64,000 nucleotides of DNA, from positions 654,340 to 718,339 of the forward strand of contig NZ_FOVH01000004.1 in assembly GCF_900115095.1 (NCBI RefSeq), written 5' to 3'. Of the stretch, positions 53,100 to 61,887 are shown one piece after another. The position numbers were made by a program, and so were the translations under genes. The number at the start of each line of letters is the position of its first letter. Within the stretch, counting starts at the first letter, position 1. The notes below the pieces were generated by a model. It was given only the letters and a program-made list of their open reading frames with translations. It did not search any database and was not told the origin of the DNA. This DNA is from Actinomadura madurae. GTDB taxonomy: Bacteria; Actinomycetota; Actinomycetes; Streptosporangiales; Streptosporangiaceae.

Positions 53100-54185
53100 T
53101 CAGGAGGGACGCGCGCTCAGACCGGTGCATGAACGCAGGCCGTTCCACCGCTTCAGCTCGGACTTGGCGGCGGCGCCCTTCATCGGGATGGGAAGGCCCC
53201 CGGAGATCTGCGCGGGGCTCCACTTGTCCTTGGTGACCTTGCCGTTCTCCACCTTCAGGAACAGCACACCCGACTTCGCCGTCTGCCCGTTGGCGGAGTA
53301 GAAGACGAAGTTGCCCAAGCCGTAGTGGACGTACTTGCCCTCCATGTAGCCGCCGCCCAGCGGGATGTGCGCGTGACCGCCGACGATGATGTCGGCTCCG
53401 GCGTCGACGAGCGCCTTGGCCAGTTCCTTCTGCCGGGGCAGCGGGCACGACTCCAGCTCGGCGCCCCAGTGCAGATGCACGATCACGACGTCCGAGCCCT
53501 GGCGCGCCTCCTTCACCGCCTGGACCATCCGAGGGACGTTCTTCGCCGACGCGAGACCGCCCTTGCCGTCGGTGGCCGTCCACGCCTGGATCAGGTTGTC
53601 GTCCATCACCTGCGTGGCGCCGACGATGGCGAGCTTGTTGCCCTTCACGGTGACGCGGTACGGCTTGTAGGCCTCATCGGCGTTCTTGCCGATCCCCACA
53701 ACCGGGAACCTGGAGCGCTTGATGGCGGCCAGGGAGTCGCGCAGGCCGCCCTCCATGAAGTCCATGCCGTGGTTGTTGGCCATGGACGTCACGTCCACCC
53801 CGGAGGCCTTCAGCGCCTTCAGCGCGGACGGCGGCGCCCGGAACGCGAACTCCTTCCCGGGCGCCTTGGTGCCGCCCGTCGTGATGGCCGTCTCCAGGTT
53901 GACCATGGCGAGATCCGCCGCGCGCAGCTGCCTGGCGACCGGGCCGAGCGCCGTGGACGGGTTCCCCAGCCGGCCGCGCAACTGCCCCTCGAAGTGCGTG
54001 TCGCCGCCGAACGCGAGCAGGATCGGCTGCTTGGCGGCCTGCGTCGGCCGCGTCCCGCCCGGAGACTTCGACGCCGACGGCGACGACGTCGCGCCCTTCG
54101 CGTCCGAGCCGCCGGAGCCGCCGCACGCCGCGGCGGCCAGCGCCACTCCGGCCACGACCGCGGCCGTCCTCCCCCGTCTGACCAT
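53100..54185 (-). CDS. CapA-family lipoprotein (metallophosphatase-like)
   Basis: A 361-residue protein: lipoprotein signal (VVAGVALAAAACGGSG, Cys about 23), a Ser/Thr/Pro linker, then the CapA domain (about 55-345) with LLAFGGDTHFEGQ, LAMVNLETAITTGG, VDVTSMANNHGMDFMEGG, VIVHLHWGAELE and IIVGGHAHIPLGG, the metal and substrate motifs of the calcineurin-like CapA family. Such proteins assist poly-gamma-glutamate or other anionic surface polymer formation, but no capBC genes are near. ATG 54185 gives the best signal peptide. Confidence 0.9.
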   Translation of the reverse strand: MVRRGRTAAVVAGVALAAAACGGSGGSDAKGATSSPSASKSPGGTRPTQAAKQPILLAFGGDTHFEGQLRGRLGNPSTALGPVARQLRAADLAMVNLETAITTGGTKAPGKEFAFRAPPSALKALKASGVDVTSMANNHGMDFMEGGLRDSLAAIKRSRFPVVGIGKNADEAYKPYRVTVKGNKLAIVGATQVMDDNLIQAWTATDGKGGLASAKNVPRMVQAVKEARQGSDVVIVHLHWGAELESCPLPRQKELAKALVDAGADIIVGGHAHIPLGGGYMEGKYVHYGLGNFVFYSANGQTAKSGVLFLKVENGKVTKDKWSPAQISGGLPIPMKGAAAKSELKRWNGLRSCTGLSARPS

Positions 54186-54300
54186 CGTCTCGCCTCCGTC
54201 CGGCCCCCCATGGACCTGCTGGTCGGATCGGCCCAGCATGCCATGTCCTCCCCGGCCGCCCCACCAGGTACCACGCCCATGACCGCTACTGTGCACCGCC

Positions 54301-54921
54301 ATGACCCTGCGCTTCGACCAGACCGGCTGGGAACCGCTCCAGCCGGGGGCGTTCCGCAACGCCGACGGCGACACCCTCGCCCTCTACGGGTTCGACCTCC
54401 CGCCGGACCTCCCCGCCCCGCTGGAGCGGCTCGACCTCCTCCGCGCCCGCATCGTCGCGAAGACGGCCGAGTCCGGCGGCGGCGTGGTCGAACTCGACGT
54501 GATCACGCTGGACGGGCTCCCCGCCGTCCGGCAGATCGTCAAGCTCCCCCTCCCGGACCGCCCGGCCGGCGTCGCCTACCTGGCCTCGTTCACCGTCCCG
54601 CGCGCCGACCGCAGCCTCGTCCTGAAGCTCCAGTGCCTGGAGCAGGGCGTCACCGGCATGCGCGACAGCGTGGCCTTCAACCACTTCATGACCGAATACG
54701 GCCAGGGCCGGGACATGCAGGAGATGATGCGCTGGTGGGCGCAGCACCCCTACACCCCCGAAGTCCAGGGCGGCCTACCGCGCAACCTCTCCGACGACCC
54801 GGGCTGGGACCCCCACTTCCCCCAGCACCCCCTCTCCCGGGCCCGCCGCATCCTGGCCACCCTGCCCGCCACCATCGAACTCCACCCCGACTTCAAAGCG
54901 GCCCCACCCTTCAACCCCTGA
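54301..54921 (+). CDS. Hypothetical protein
   Basis: A 206-residue soluble protein, unrecognised. It starts MTLRFDQTGWEPLQPGAFRN and has a beta-rich core (ALYGFDLPPDLPAPLERLDLLRARIV, VAYLASFTVPRADRSLVLKLQCLEQGVTGMRDS) and a C-terminal HPYTPEVQGGLPRNLSDDPGWDPHFPQHPLSR block that looks conserved rather than random. No signal or membrane segment. It is flanked by a CapA-like gene and a Uma2 gene; their relation is unclear. Confidence 0.65.
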   Translation: MTLRFDQTGWEPLQPGAFRNADGDTLALYGFDLPPDLPAPLERLDLLRARIVAKTAESGGGVVELDVITLDGLPAVRQIVKLPLPDRPAGVAYLASFTVPRADRSLVLKLQCLEQGVTGMRDSVAFNHFMTEYGQGRDMQEMMRWWAQHPYTPEVQGGLPRNLSDDPGWDPHFPQHPLSRARRILATLPATIELHPDFKAAPPFNP

Positions 54922-54987
54922 CCACGCCAGACGCGTACCGTAGATAGGCTCTGGCCAGGTAGAGGATCGAATTCCAGGAGCCTGAGC

Positions 54988-55602
54988 ATGCCCCTCCCTG
55001 TGTGGGCGACGGACCCATCCAGCCTCTCCATCACTGAGGAGGAGTACGAAGCCCTGCCGTCAGAGGTGTGCAAGTCGATCGAGGTCGTGAACGGCAGCGT
55101 TGTCTTCTGCGAGTCCCCGAGCCTGGAGCACCAGGTGGTGTCCCGCAACCTGACGTTCGCACTGCTGGCCGCCCGCCCGCCGAGTCCCTGCATCAACGTG
55201 GTCCAAGACCTGGACATGCGGTACCGGTATTCCAACCCCCACGCAAGCCAGCGACGGGACAGGAAGCGGTTCACCGTGCGGCGCCCCGATATCAGCGTCC
55301 TGCACTGCATCGATCGCGGCGCGAAGCTCTGGTCGGACGACGTCATCACCGCCGTGGAGATCACGTCCTCCGACGACGACAGTGACTTCACCGACAAGCG
55401 TGCCGAGTACGCCCTTCAGCGCATCCCCGCCTACCTGATCGTCGTCATGGACGATGGGCGGATCGGAGCCATTGAGGAGCACCGGCTCGATTGGAGCGGG
55501 CGGAACTACCAGTTGGTGGCCGTTCACCGCGGATCGCTGGAGACCGAGTTGCCCGAGGGCATGAAGCTCAACGTGTCGTTCTCCGAGTTGGAGAGCGTCT
55601 GA
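54988..55602 (+). CDS. Uma2 family (DUF820) restriction-endonuclease-fold protein
   Basis: A 204-residue protein of the Uma2/DUF820 PD-(D/E)XK family. EEEYEALPSEVCKSIEVVNGSVVFC, HQVVSRNLTFALLAARPP, RRPDISVLHCID (catalytic Asp) and TAVEITSSDDDSDFTDKRAEYALQRIPAYLIVV (Glu-x-Thr-x-x-Ser, the E-x-K-like site) are all visible. The family is abundant in actinobacteria and cyanobacteria; natural substrates are unknown. AGGAGC precedes the ATG. Confidence 0.87.
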   Translation: MPLPVWATDPSSLSITEEEYEALPSEVCKSIEVVNGSVVFCESPSLEHQVVSRNLTFALLAARPPSPCINVVQDLDMRYRYSNPHASQRRDRKRFTVRRPDISVLHCIDRGAKLWSDDVITAVEITSSDDDSDFTDKRAEYALQRIPAYLIVVMDDGRIGAIEEHRLDWSGRNYQLVAVHRGSLETELPEGMKLNVSFSELESV

Positions 55603-55603
55603 G

Positions 55604-56629
55604 TCAGGGGCGGTCGGCGTTTTCTTCCTTGCCGTTGGGTTTGAGGCCCGGGGTCAGTTCGAAGGGGCCTTCGGGGCCGGAGAGTTCTTGCTGGTCGGAT
55701 TGTTCGGGTTTGCGGGCGGCGTTCTCCAGGGCTGACTTGGCTTCGTCCAGGGAGCCGCCGAAGGCCTTGCTGACCGCCTGGAGGGCCGTGGTGACCTCGC
55801 TCGGGATGACCCAGAACGTGCTGCCCTGGCCCTCGGCGAGCTTCGGGAGGGTCTGGAGGTACTGGTAGGCGAGGAGCTTCGGGTCCGGGTCGGCGGCGTG
55901 GATGGCGCTAAAGACCTGCTCGATCGCCGCGGACTGGCCCTCGGCCTCCAGGATGGCGGCGCGCTTGCCGCCCTCCGCCTTCAGGATCGCGGACGCCTTC
56001 TCGCCCTCCGCGGTGAGGATCTTGGACGCGCGGGCGCCCTCGGCGGTCAGGATCGCGGCGCGCTTCTCCCGCTCGGCGCGCATCTGCTTCTCCATGGCGT
56101 CCTTGATGGACGGCGGCGGCTCGATCGCCTTGATCTCCACGCGGGTGACGCGGATGCCCCACTTGCCGGACGCGTCGTCCAGCACGCCGCGCAGCGCCGT
56201 GTTGATCCGGTCGCGCGACGTCAGGGTGGCCTCCAGGTCGAGGGTGCCGATGACGTTGCGCAGGGTCGTCGCGGTGAGCTGCTCGATCGCCTTGATGTAG
56301 TTCACGATCTCGTAGTCGGCGGCGCGCGGGTCGGTGACCTGGAAGAACAGCACGGTGTCGATGTGGACGACGACGTTGTCCTCGGTGATGACGGGCTGCT
56401 TCTTGAACGACACCACCTGCTCGCGCAGGTCGATGAGGGACTTCACGCGGTCCACGAACGGGACGACGAAGCTGATGCCGGGTTCGAGGGTGCGGTGGTA
56501 GCGGCCGAGGCGCTCGACGTTGCGGGCCCGCGCCTGCGGGATGATCCATACCGCCCGCATCACCGCGGTGGCCAGGACCACCACCCCGGCGATCAGCACG
56601 ATGATGACGGCGATGGCGATGTCGGTCAT
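55604..56629 (-). CDS. SPFH/band 7 membrane protein (stomatin-like)
   Basis: A 341-residue protein: one N-terminal helix (IAVIIVLIAGVVVLATAVM), a band 7 domain (about 30-210; RNVERLGRYHRTLEPGISFVVPFVDRV, SFKKQPVITEDNVVVHIDTVLFFQVTDPRAADYEIVN), then a flotillin-type coiled coil of repeated EGxxASxILxAEGxKxAxI (about 195-235) and a C-terminal tail. Such proteins form membrane microdomains. Its start overlaps the NfeD stop (ATGA), the classic SPFH-NfeD operon. Confidence 0.92.
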   Translation of the reverse strand: MTDIAIAVIIVLIAGVVVLATAVMRAVWIIPQARARNVERLGRYHRTLEPGISFVVPFVDRVKSLIDLREQVVSFKKQPVITEDNVVVHIDTVLFFQVTDPRAADYEIVNYIKAIEQLTATTLRNVIGTLDLEATLTSRDRINTALRGVLDDASGKWGIRVTRVEIKAIEPPPSIKDAMEKQMRAEREKRAAILTAEGARASKILTAEGEKASAILKAEGGKRAAILEAEGQSAAIEQVFSAIHAADPDPKLLAYQYLQTLPKLAEGQGSTFWVIPSEVTTALQAVSKAFGGSLDEAKSALENAARKPEQSDQQELSGPEGPFELTPGLKPNGKEENADRP

Positions 56630-57081
56630 GGTGGCTCCTCATCCCGTCCGGACGAGACCGGGTAGAGCAGGGCCGTGGCCCCTTCGATGGCGAGGACGTC
56701 GGCGGTGGCGCCGGCCGGGATGACCAGGTCCGGGTCGTAGGGGCGGGCCGTCCACTCCTCGCCGCCGATCCGGGCGCGCCCGCCGCGGCGGCTGACCTCG
56801 GTGAGGGTGAACGCCTCGCGGCCGACCAGCGCGGCCGTGCCGGAGCGCAGCGGCGGCGGCTGCCTGACGTGGCGCTTGGCGATGGGGCGCACGACGGCGA
56901 TCCCGGCGATCGAGCCGATCGCGAAGACGGCGGCCTGGACGGCGAAGGGCAGGCCCAGCGCCCCGGTCAGCCCGGCGGCCAGCGCGGCGACGGCGAGGAT
57001 GCCGAGCGCGAACGTGAGCGTGAGCAGTTCCGCGATCCCGAGCAGCGCGGCGACCAGCAACCAGGCGACCCACGGCTCCAT
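56626..57081 (-). CDS. NfeD family protein
   Basis: A 151-residue short-type NfeD: a first helix (PWVAWLLVAALLGIAELLTL), further helices (LGILAVAALAAGLTGALGLPFAVQAAVFAIGSIAGIAVV), then an OB-fold (about 85-140; ALVGREAFTLTEVSRRGGRARIGGEEWTARP). AGGGAG precedes the ATG. It overlaps the SPFH gene by four bases and is probably its partner in the membrane. Confidence 0.92.
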   Translation of the reverse strand: MEPWVAWLLVAALLGIAELLTLTFALGILAVAALAAGLTGALGLPFAVQAAVFAIGSIAGIAVVRPIAKRHVRQPPPLRSGTAALVGREAFTLTEVSRRGGRARIGGEEWTARPYDPDLVIPAGATADVLAIEGATALLYPVSSGRDEEPP

Positions 57082-57219
57082 AGCAGCTCCCTAGTGGCTG
57101 CCGAAAGTCCTCTATCTCAAAGTAACTCCGAAATCGCCCTCGCGGCCATGCCCGGCGATGGCGCCACCTGGGCGGAATTGCCATGATGGAAGACGGTTCC
57201 GTTCACAAGGAGTGTCCCG

Positions 57220-59439
57220 ATGGGCGACCGCACGGCCTTCCGCACCTGTCCGCTCTGCGAAGCCCTGTGCGGGCTCGAACTGACCCTGGACGACGCGGGG
57301 ACGGTGACCCGCGTCCGCGGCGACGAGAAGGACCCGTTCAGCCGGGGCTTCATCTGCCCCAAGGGCGCCACGCTCGGAAGCCTCGACGGCGACCCCGACC
57401 GGCTCGCGGAACCGCTCGTCGGGGGCGGGGCGGCCGGATGGGACGAGGCGTTCGAGGAGGTCCGGCGGGGTCTGGCCGACGTCATCGCGCGGCACGGGCG
57501 GGACGCCGTCGCCGTCTACATCGGCAACCCGACCGCCCACTCGATCGCCGGGCCGCTGTACGGCGGCGCGATCGTCAAGGCGCTCGGCACCCGGAACCTC
57601 TACACGGCGAGCACGGCCGACCAGATGCCGAAGCACGTGTCGTGCGGGCACATGTTCGGCGACCCCCTGGCGATCCCGGTGCCCGATCTGGACCGCACCG
57701 GCCACCTGCTCATGCTGGGCGCCAACCCGCTCGAATCGAACGGCAGCCTGGCGTCCGCGCCGGACTTCCCCGGACGGCTCAAGGCGATCCGGGCGCGCGG
57801 GGGCAAGGTCACGGTCGTCGACCCGCGCCGGACCAGGACGGCCGCCCTCGCCGACGAGCACCTGTTCATCCGGCCCGGGACGGACGCGTTCTTCCTCATG
57901 GCGCTCGTCCACACCCTGTTCGCCGAGGACCTCGTCGCGTCCGCCGAGCACCTCGCGGGACGCGTCAACGGCCTGGACGACCTGCGCGCCCTCGCCGTCG
58001 ACTTCGCCCCCGAGCGCGTCGCGCCCGTCACGGGCATCCCCGCCGGGACGATCCGCCGCACCGCCCGCGACCTCGCCGCCGCCGACCGCGCCGCCGTCTA
58101 CGGCCGCATCGGGACGTGCACCCAGGCGTACGGGACGCTGAACAGCTGGCTCGTGGACGTCCTGAACGTCCTCACCGGGAACCTCGACCGGGAGGGCGGC
58201 GCGATGTTCCCGCGCCCCGCGCACGCGCCCGTGTACCGCCGCAAGAGGCCGTTCACGACCGGACGCTGGCGCAGCCGCGTCCGCGGGCTGCCGGAGGTCA
58301 ACGGGGAACTGCCGGTCGCGACGCTCGCGGACGAGATCGAGACGCCCGGCGAGGGGCAGATCAGGGCGCTGATCACGATCGGCGGCAACCCGGCGCTGTC
58401 GGCCCCGAACGCCGCCCGGCTCGACCGCGCCCTCGCCGGCCTGGAGTTCATGGTCAGCGTCGACCCGTACCTGAACGAGACGACCCGGCACGCGAGCGTG
58501 ATCCTGCCGCCGCCCCGCCCCGCGCAGACGCCGCACTACGACATCGCGCTGACCGGCCTCGCCGTCCGCGACTACGCCCGCTACTCGCCGCCCGCCGTGC
58601 CGCTGCCGGACGGGCGCCCGGGCGAGGCCGCCGTCCTCGCCCGGCTCGCCCTGATCGCCTCCGGCACGGACGGCGACCCCGCCACGCTGGACGAGATGGT
58701 CATCACGGCGACGCTGCGGAAGGCCGTCACGCTCGACGGCTCCCCGGTGCACGGCCGCGAACCGGACGAGCTGCGCAAGATGCTCGACTCCGGCACCCTG
58801 ACCGAGCAGCGGCTCGACATGATGCTGCGCCTCGGCCCCTACGGTGACGGCTTCGGCGCCGAACCCGGCGGCCTCACCCTCTCCAGGCTGCGCACCGAGC
58901 ACCCGCACGGCCTCGACCTCGGCCCCCTCAAGCCGCGGCTGGACGAGGTGATCTGCACCACGTCAGGGCGCATCGAACTGTGCCCGTCCACGTTCGCCGC
59001 CGACGTCGACCGCCTCCACTCCGCCCTGCGCGACCCGGGCACGTCCGGCGGGACGGTGCTGATCGGACGCCGCCACCTCCGGTCCAACAACAGCTGGCTG
59101 CACAACGTCCCCGAACTGGTGCGCGGCTCCAACACCTGCACCCTCCAGCTGAACCCCGCCGACGCGGACGCGATCGGCGTCACCGCAGGCGACACGGTCC
59201 GCGTCACCTCCCGCACCGGCACCGTCGACGCCGTCGCCGAACCCACCGAGACGATCATGCAGGGCGTGGTCAGCCTGCCGCACGGCTGGGGCCACGACCG
59301 CCCCGGAACCCGCACCGAGGTCGCCGCCCGCCACGCCGGCGTGAACGTCAACGCCGTCACCGACGAGCAGGAGATCGACCCCCTCTCCGGCAACGCCGTG
59401 TTCAACGGCGTCCCCGTCACCCTGGAGGCGGCGCGCTGA
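57220..59439 (+). CDS. Molybdopterin-dependent oxidoreductase (formate-dehydrogenase/nitrate-reductase-like)
   Basis: A 739-residue catalytic subunit of the DMSO-reductase superfamily. The N-terminal [4Fe-4S] motif has Cys10, Cys13, Cys17 and Cys46 (CPLCEALCG...FICPKG). Cys142 (KHVSCGHMFG) is a candidate Mo/W ligand. VVDPRRTRTA, GNPALSAPN, and the C-terminal molybdopterin-dinucleotide domain with GTVLIGRRHLRSNNSWLHNVP are intact. AAGGAG precedes the ATG. No electron-transfer or membrane subunits flank it; a DUF2231-Rieske protein follows 100 bp downstream and may carry electrons. Confidence 0.9.
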   Translation: MGDRTAFRTCPLCEALCGLELTLDDAGTVTRVRGDEKDPFSRGFICPKGATLGSLDGDPDRLAEPLVGGGAAGWDEAFEEVRRGLADVIARHGRDAVAVYIGNPTAHSIAGPLYGGAIVKALGTRNLYTASTADQMPKHVSCGHMFGDPLAIPVPDLDRTGHLLMLGANPLESNGSLASAPDFPGRLKAIRARGGKVTVVDPRRTRTAALADEHLFIRPGTDAFFLMALVHTLFAEDLVASAEHLAGRVNGLDDLRALAVDFAPERVAPVTGIPAGTIRRTARDLAAADRAAVYGRIGTCTQAYGTLNSWLVDVLNVLTGNLDREGGAMFPRPAHAPVYRRKRPFTTGRWRSRVRGLPEVNGELPVATLADEIETPGEGQIRALITIGGNPALSAPNAARLDRALAGLEFMVSVDPYLNETTRHASVILPPPRPAQTPHYDIALTGLAVRDYARYSPPAVPLPDGRPGEAAVLARLALIASGTDGDPATLDEMVITATLRKAVTLDGSPVHGREPDELRKMLDSGTLTEQRLDMMLRLGPYGDGFGAEPGGLTLSRLRTEHPHGLDLGPLKPRLDEVICTTSGRIELCPSTFAADVDRLHSALRDPGTSGGTVLIGRRHLRSNNSWLHNVPELVRGSNTCTLQLNPADADAIGVTAGDTVRVTSRTGTVDAVAEPTETIMQGVVSLPHGWGHDRPGTRTEVAARHAGVNVNAVTDEQEIDPLSGNAVFNGVPVTLEAAR

Positions 59440-59544
59440 CCCCTTGTTTAGCCCCTCCCGGCTACAGGTAGGTATGACTGGCCGCAGGTGAACACCGAAG
59501 ACTAGTGTCGCAACAGGCGTCTCACGGGGCCGCGGAGGAGGGAC

Positions 59545-60459
59545 ATGAACCGACGGGTCAACATATTCCGGCGCGGGTCCCGCCCACCGGCGTCCGCGCG
59601 CCTGGCCGACGTCACCGAGAACCTCGAACACGCCCGCGGCCTCGACCGCACCATCCGCGTGCTCTCCACGGCCGTGCGGCGCACGCTGCGTCCCGGGCCC
59701 GTGAAGGACACCCTGCACGGCGTCCCGTTCGGGCACCCCGCCCACCCGCCGCTCACCGACGTGCCCATCGGCATGTGGCTGTCCGCCGCCGTGCTGGACC
59801 TCATGCCCGGGACGCGCCGCGCCTCCCAGGCCCTCGTCGCCGCCGGCCTCGCCGGCGCCGTCCCGACCGTCCTCACCGGCATCGCCGACTGGTCCGCCCT
59901 GCACCGCGAACAGCAGCGCGTCGGGCTGATCCACGCCGCCGGGACGGCCACCGCCGGCATGCTGTACTCGGCGTCCCTCCTCGCCCGCTACCAGGGCCGG
60001 GACGCCGCCGGACGCGCCTTCGGCTTCGCCGGCCTCGGCGCTCTGTTCGCCGGCACCTACCTCGGCGGCCACCTCGCCTTCCGGCAGGCCGCGGGCGCCA
60101 GCCACGCCGACCAGCTCGCCCACCTCGTCCCGCTCGGCTGGCACGACCTGTGCGCCGCCGACGAACTCCCCGACGGCTGGCCCGTCGCCCGCCGCCTCGG
60201 CTACATCAGCCTCTTCGTCCTGCGCCGCGGCGACGACGTCCACGTCCTCGCCGACCGCTGCAGCCACCTCGCCGGCCCCCTCCACCAGGGCCGAATCATC
60301 ACCGACGACAACGCCGACACCTGCGTCGTCTGCCCCTGGCACGGCAGCACCTTCCGCGTGGCCGACGGCTCCGTCCTCCACGGCCCCGCCACCGCCCGCC
60401 AACCCACCTTCGAGACCCGCGTGACAGAAGAGGGCGTCCTCCAGGTGAAGCCGGTTTAG
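59545..60459 (+). CDS. DUF2231-Rieske [2Fe-2S] membrane protein
   Basis: A 304-residue protein. Residues about 45-190 are a DUF2231 membrane domain with about four helices (GHPAHPPLTDVPIGMWLSAAVLDLM, VAAGLAGAVPTVLTGIADW, GLIHAAGTATAGMLYSASLLARY). Residues about 195-300 are a soluble Rieske domain with CSHLAGPLH and CPWHGSTF, the two Cys-His pairs of the cluster. It probably passes electrons at the membrane, possibly for the preceding molybdoenzyme. Confidence 0.88.
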   Translation: MNRRVNIFRRGSRPPASARLADVTENLEHARGLDRTIRVLSTAVRRTLRPGPVKDTLHGVPFGHPAHPPLTDVPIGMWLSAAVLDLMPGTRRASQALVAAGLAGAVPTVLTGIADWSALHREQQRVGLIHAAGTATAGMLYSASLLARYQGRDAAGRAFGFAGLGALFAGTYLGGHLAFRQAAGASHADQLAHLVPLGWHDLCAADELPDGWPVARRLGYISLFVLRRGDDVHVLADRCSHLAGPLHQGRIITDDNADTCVVCPWHGSTFRVADGSVLHGPATARQPTFETRVTEEGVLQVKPV

Positions 60460-60469
60460 CCCTGTTGGC

Positions 60470-60489
60470 CCAGGGGGGCGACCCCCTGG
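60470..60489 (+). terminator. Hairpin terminator after the Rieske gene
   Basis: CCAGGGGG and CCCCCTGG pair perfectly around GCGA, 11 bp after the stop. No T tract follows. Confidence 0.7.
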
Positions 60490-60760
60490 AACCCCCGTTA
60501 CGAGCCGGTCGATCCTCACGCCACGTGCGGCTTGTCGTGACCGTGCGGGTTTGTGTCGTGTCGCTGCGGTCGCCCGGCTCGACGGGCACGCGCGCTCCGC
60601 TCGCCTGCCCGTGGCCTCAGCCGAGCTTCAAGCCCCAAGAGGGTGTGAATCGTGCTCGTCCAAGAGGGGTCGGGGGCTCGTTCGAGAGGGTTTTCGGGGG
60701 GCGGGGGACCTGGTGTTTTGTGGGGTTCTGGGGGATTCAGCGAGAGGGGTTCGGGGTATA
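60490..60760. other. 271-bp intergenic region
   Basis: No gene seen. It is a G-rich stretch with a weak ACGGGCA/TGCCCGT hairpin and G runs up to 60755. It looks like the intergenic repeat type frequent in large actinobacterial genomes, but this cannot be confirmed from one copy. Promoter elements of the 78-residue ORF lie at the right end. Confidence 0.35.
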
Positions 60761-60780
60761 AGTCGAATATATGTTCGACT
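60761..60780. promoter_or_regulatory. LexA-like SOS box
   Basis: AGTCGAA and TTCGACT form perfect arms around TATATG; the inner TCGAATATATGTTCGA differs by one base from the actinobacterial LexA consensus TCGAAC-N4-GTTCGA. It lies about 20 bp before the 78-residue ORF, and TATAAG overlapping its left side may be the -10 element. Confidence 0.75.
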
Positions 60781-60798
60781 AGGTGAGGGGTCGCGGGG

Positions 60799-61035
60799 AT
60801 GAAGGGCGACTGGGTCGAGATCGTGGTGGACGCCGGGGGCGACGGGACGCGGACGTACGAGATCACGGCGAGCCGCGCGGGGCGCCGGGTGGAGGTCGCG
60901 ACCCGGCGCGGCGTCGTGGAGGTCAGCGAGGTCACCCGCACGGGCACCGCCGTCAGGACGGCGCGCTTCATGGCCAGCCGGGTCCTGGCCCTGGTGGAGC
61001 ACCCCACCGGGGACGGCCGCGAGGACGAGGGCTAG
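60799..61035 (+). CDS. Small protein behind a LexA-like box
   Basis: A 78-residue soluble protein, unrecognised. It is beta-rich in its first part (WVEIVVDAGGDGTRTYEITASRAGRRVEVATRRGVVEVSEV), with a short helix near the end (TARFMASRVLALVEH). The ATG is 18 bp after the SOS-like palindrome, so DNA damage may induce it (inference). Its stop codon shares the CTAG palindrome with that of the convergent TauE gene (3-bp overlap). Confidence 0.6.
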   Translation: MKGDWVEIVVDAGGDGTRTYEITASRAGRRVEVATRRGVVEVSEVTRTGTAVRTARFMASRVLALVEHPTGDGREDEG

Positions 61036-61802
61036 AGCACCAGGTTCACGATGGCGACCAGGCCGACGACGACGATCACGCCGCGGAGCGCCATGGGCGG
61101 GATGCGCCGGCCGACGGAGGCGCCGATCATGCCCCCGCAGGTGGAGCCGGCCGCGATGAGCAGGACGACCCACCAGTCGATCCCGGTGTCGCCGAACAGC
61201 CACGTCAGCGTGAACAGGATCGCGGCGGTGCCGTTGACGACGGCCGACAGGACGTTCTTGCCCGCGTTGAGGCGCTGCAGGTCGTCGTCCAGCATGATGC
61301 CGAGCAGCGCGATGAGGATGATGCCCTGCGCGGCGCCGAAGTAGCCGCCGTACATGCCCGCGAACAGGACCCCGACCCACAGCGTCGCGCCGCCGTGCGG
61401 ACGGCGCTCGCCCTCCCGGCGGCGCACCATCCACTTCTGGAGGCGGGGCTGCACGACGACCAGGACCAGCGCGATCGCGATCAGCGCGATGACGATGACG
61501 TTGAACGCCTTCTCGGGCAGGCCGAGCAGGAGCAGGGCGCCGATCACCGAGCCGGCGCAGGACGCGGTGGCGAGCCGCAGCAGCCGCCCGCGCTGGCCCT
61601 CCAGCTCCTTGCGGTAGCCGATGGCGCCCGTCACGCCGCCCGGGACGAGGCCGATGTTGTTCGACACGTTCGCGACCACCGGCGGGTAGCCGAGCGCGAC
61701 CAGGGTCGGGAAGGTGATCAGGGAGCCGGACCCGACGACCGTGTTGATGCCTCCGGCGGCCACTCCGGCCGCGAAGACGGCGACCGCGTCCAGCAGATCC
61801 AA
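61032..61802 (-). CDS. TauE/SafE family permease
   Basis: A 256-residue membrane protein with about eight helices. The family signatures GGINTVVGSGSLITFPTLVALGYPP and NVSNNIGLVPGGVTG in the first half, and GMYGGYFGAAQGIILIALLGIML and GSTCGGMIGASVGRRIPP in the second, form the expected inverted repeat. It exports sulfite, sulfoacetate or other small anions; substrate unknown. The start is TTG with GGGATGGGA upstream. It lies 86 bp after the ABC ATPase gene on the same strand. Confidence 0.92.
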   Translation of the reverse strand: MDLLDAVAVFAAGVAAGGINTVVGSGSLITFPTLVALGYPPVVANVSNNIGLVPGGVTGAIGYRKELEGQRGRLLRLATASCAGSVIGALLLLGLPEKAFNVIVIALIAIALVLVVVQPRLQKWMVRRREGERRPHGGATLWVGVLFAGMYGGYFGAAQGIILIALLGIMLDDDLQRLNAGKNVLSAVVNGTAAILFTLTWLFGDTGIDWWVVLLIAAGSTCGGMIGASVGRRIPPMALRGVIVVVGLVAIVNLVL

Positions 61803-61887
61803 GTAAGTCCCATCCCTGCGTCATGTGTTACTGAACGGCGCACACATCGTAGGGACCGCGCGGTGACCACCTGGGCACTGGGGTCGG

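Noticed and set aside
60490..60760. tRNA or small RNA in the G-rich gap
   Set aside because: No cloverleaf, T-loop or CCA-type end is visible; only weak hairpins.
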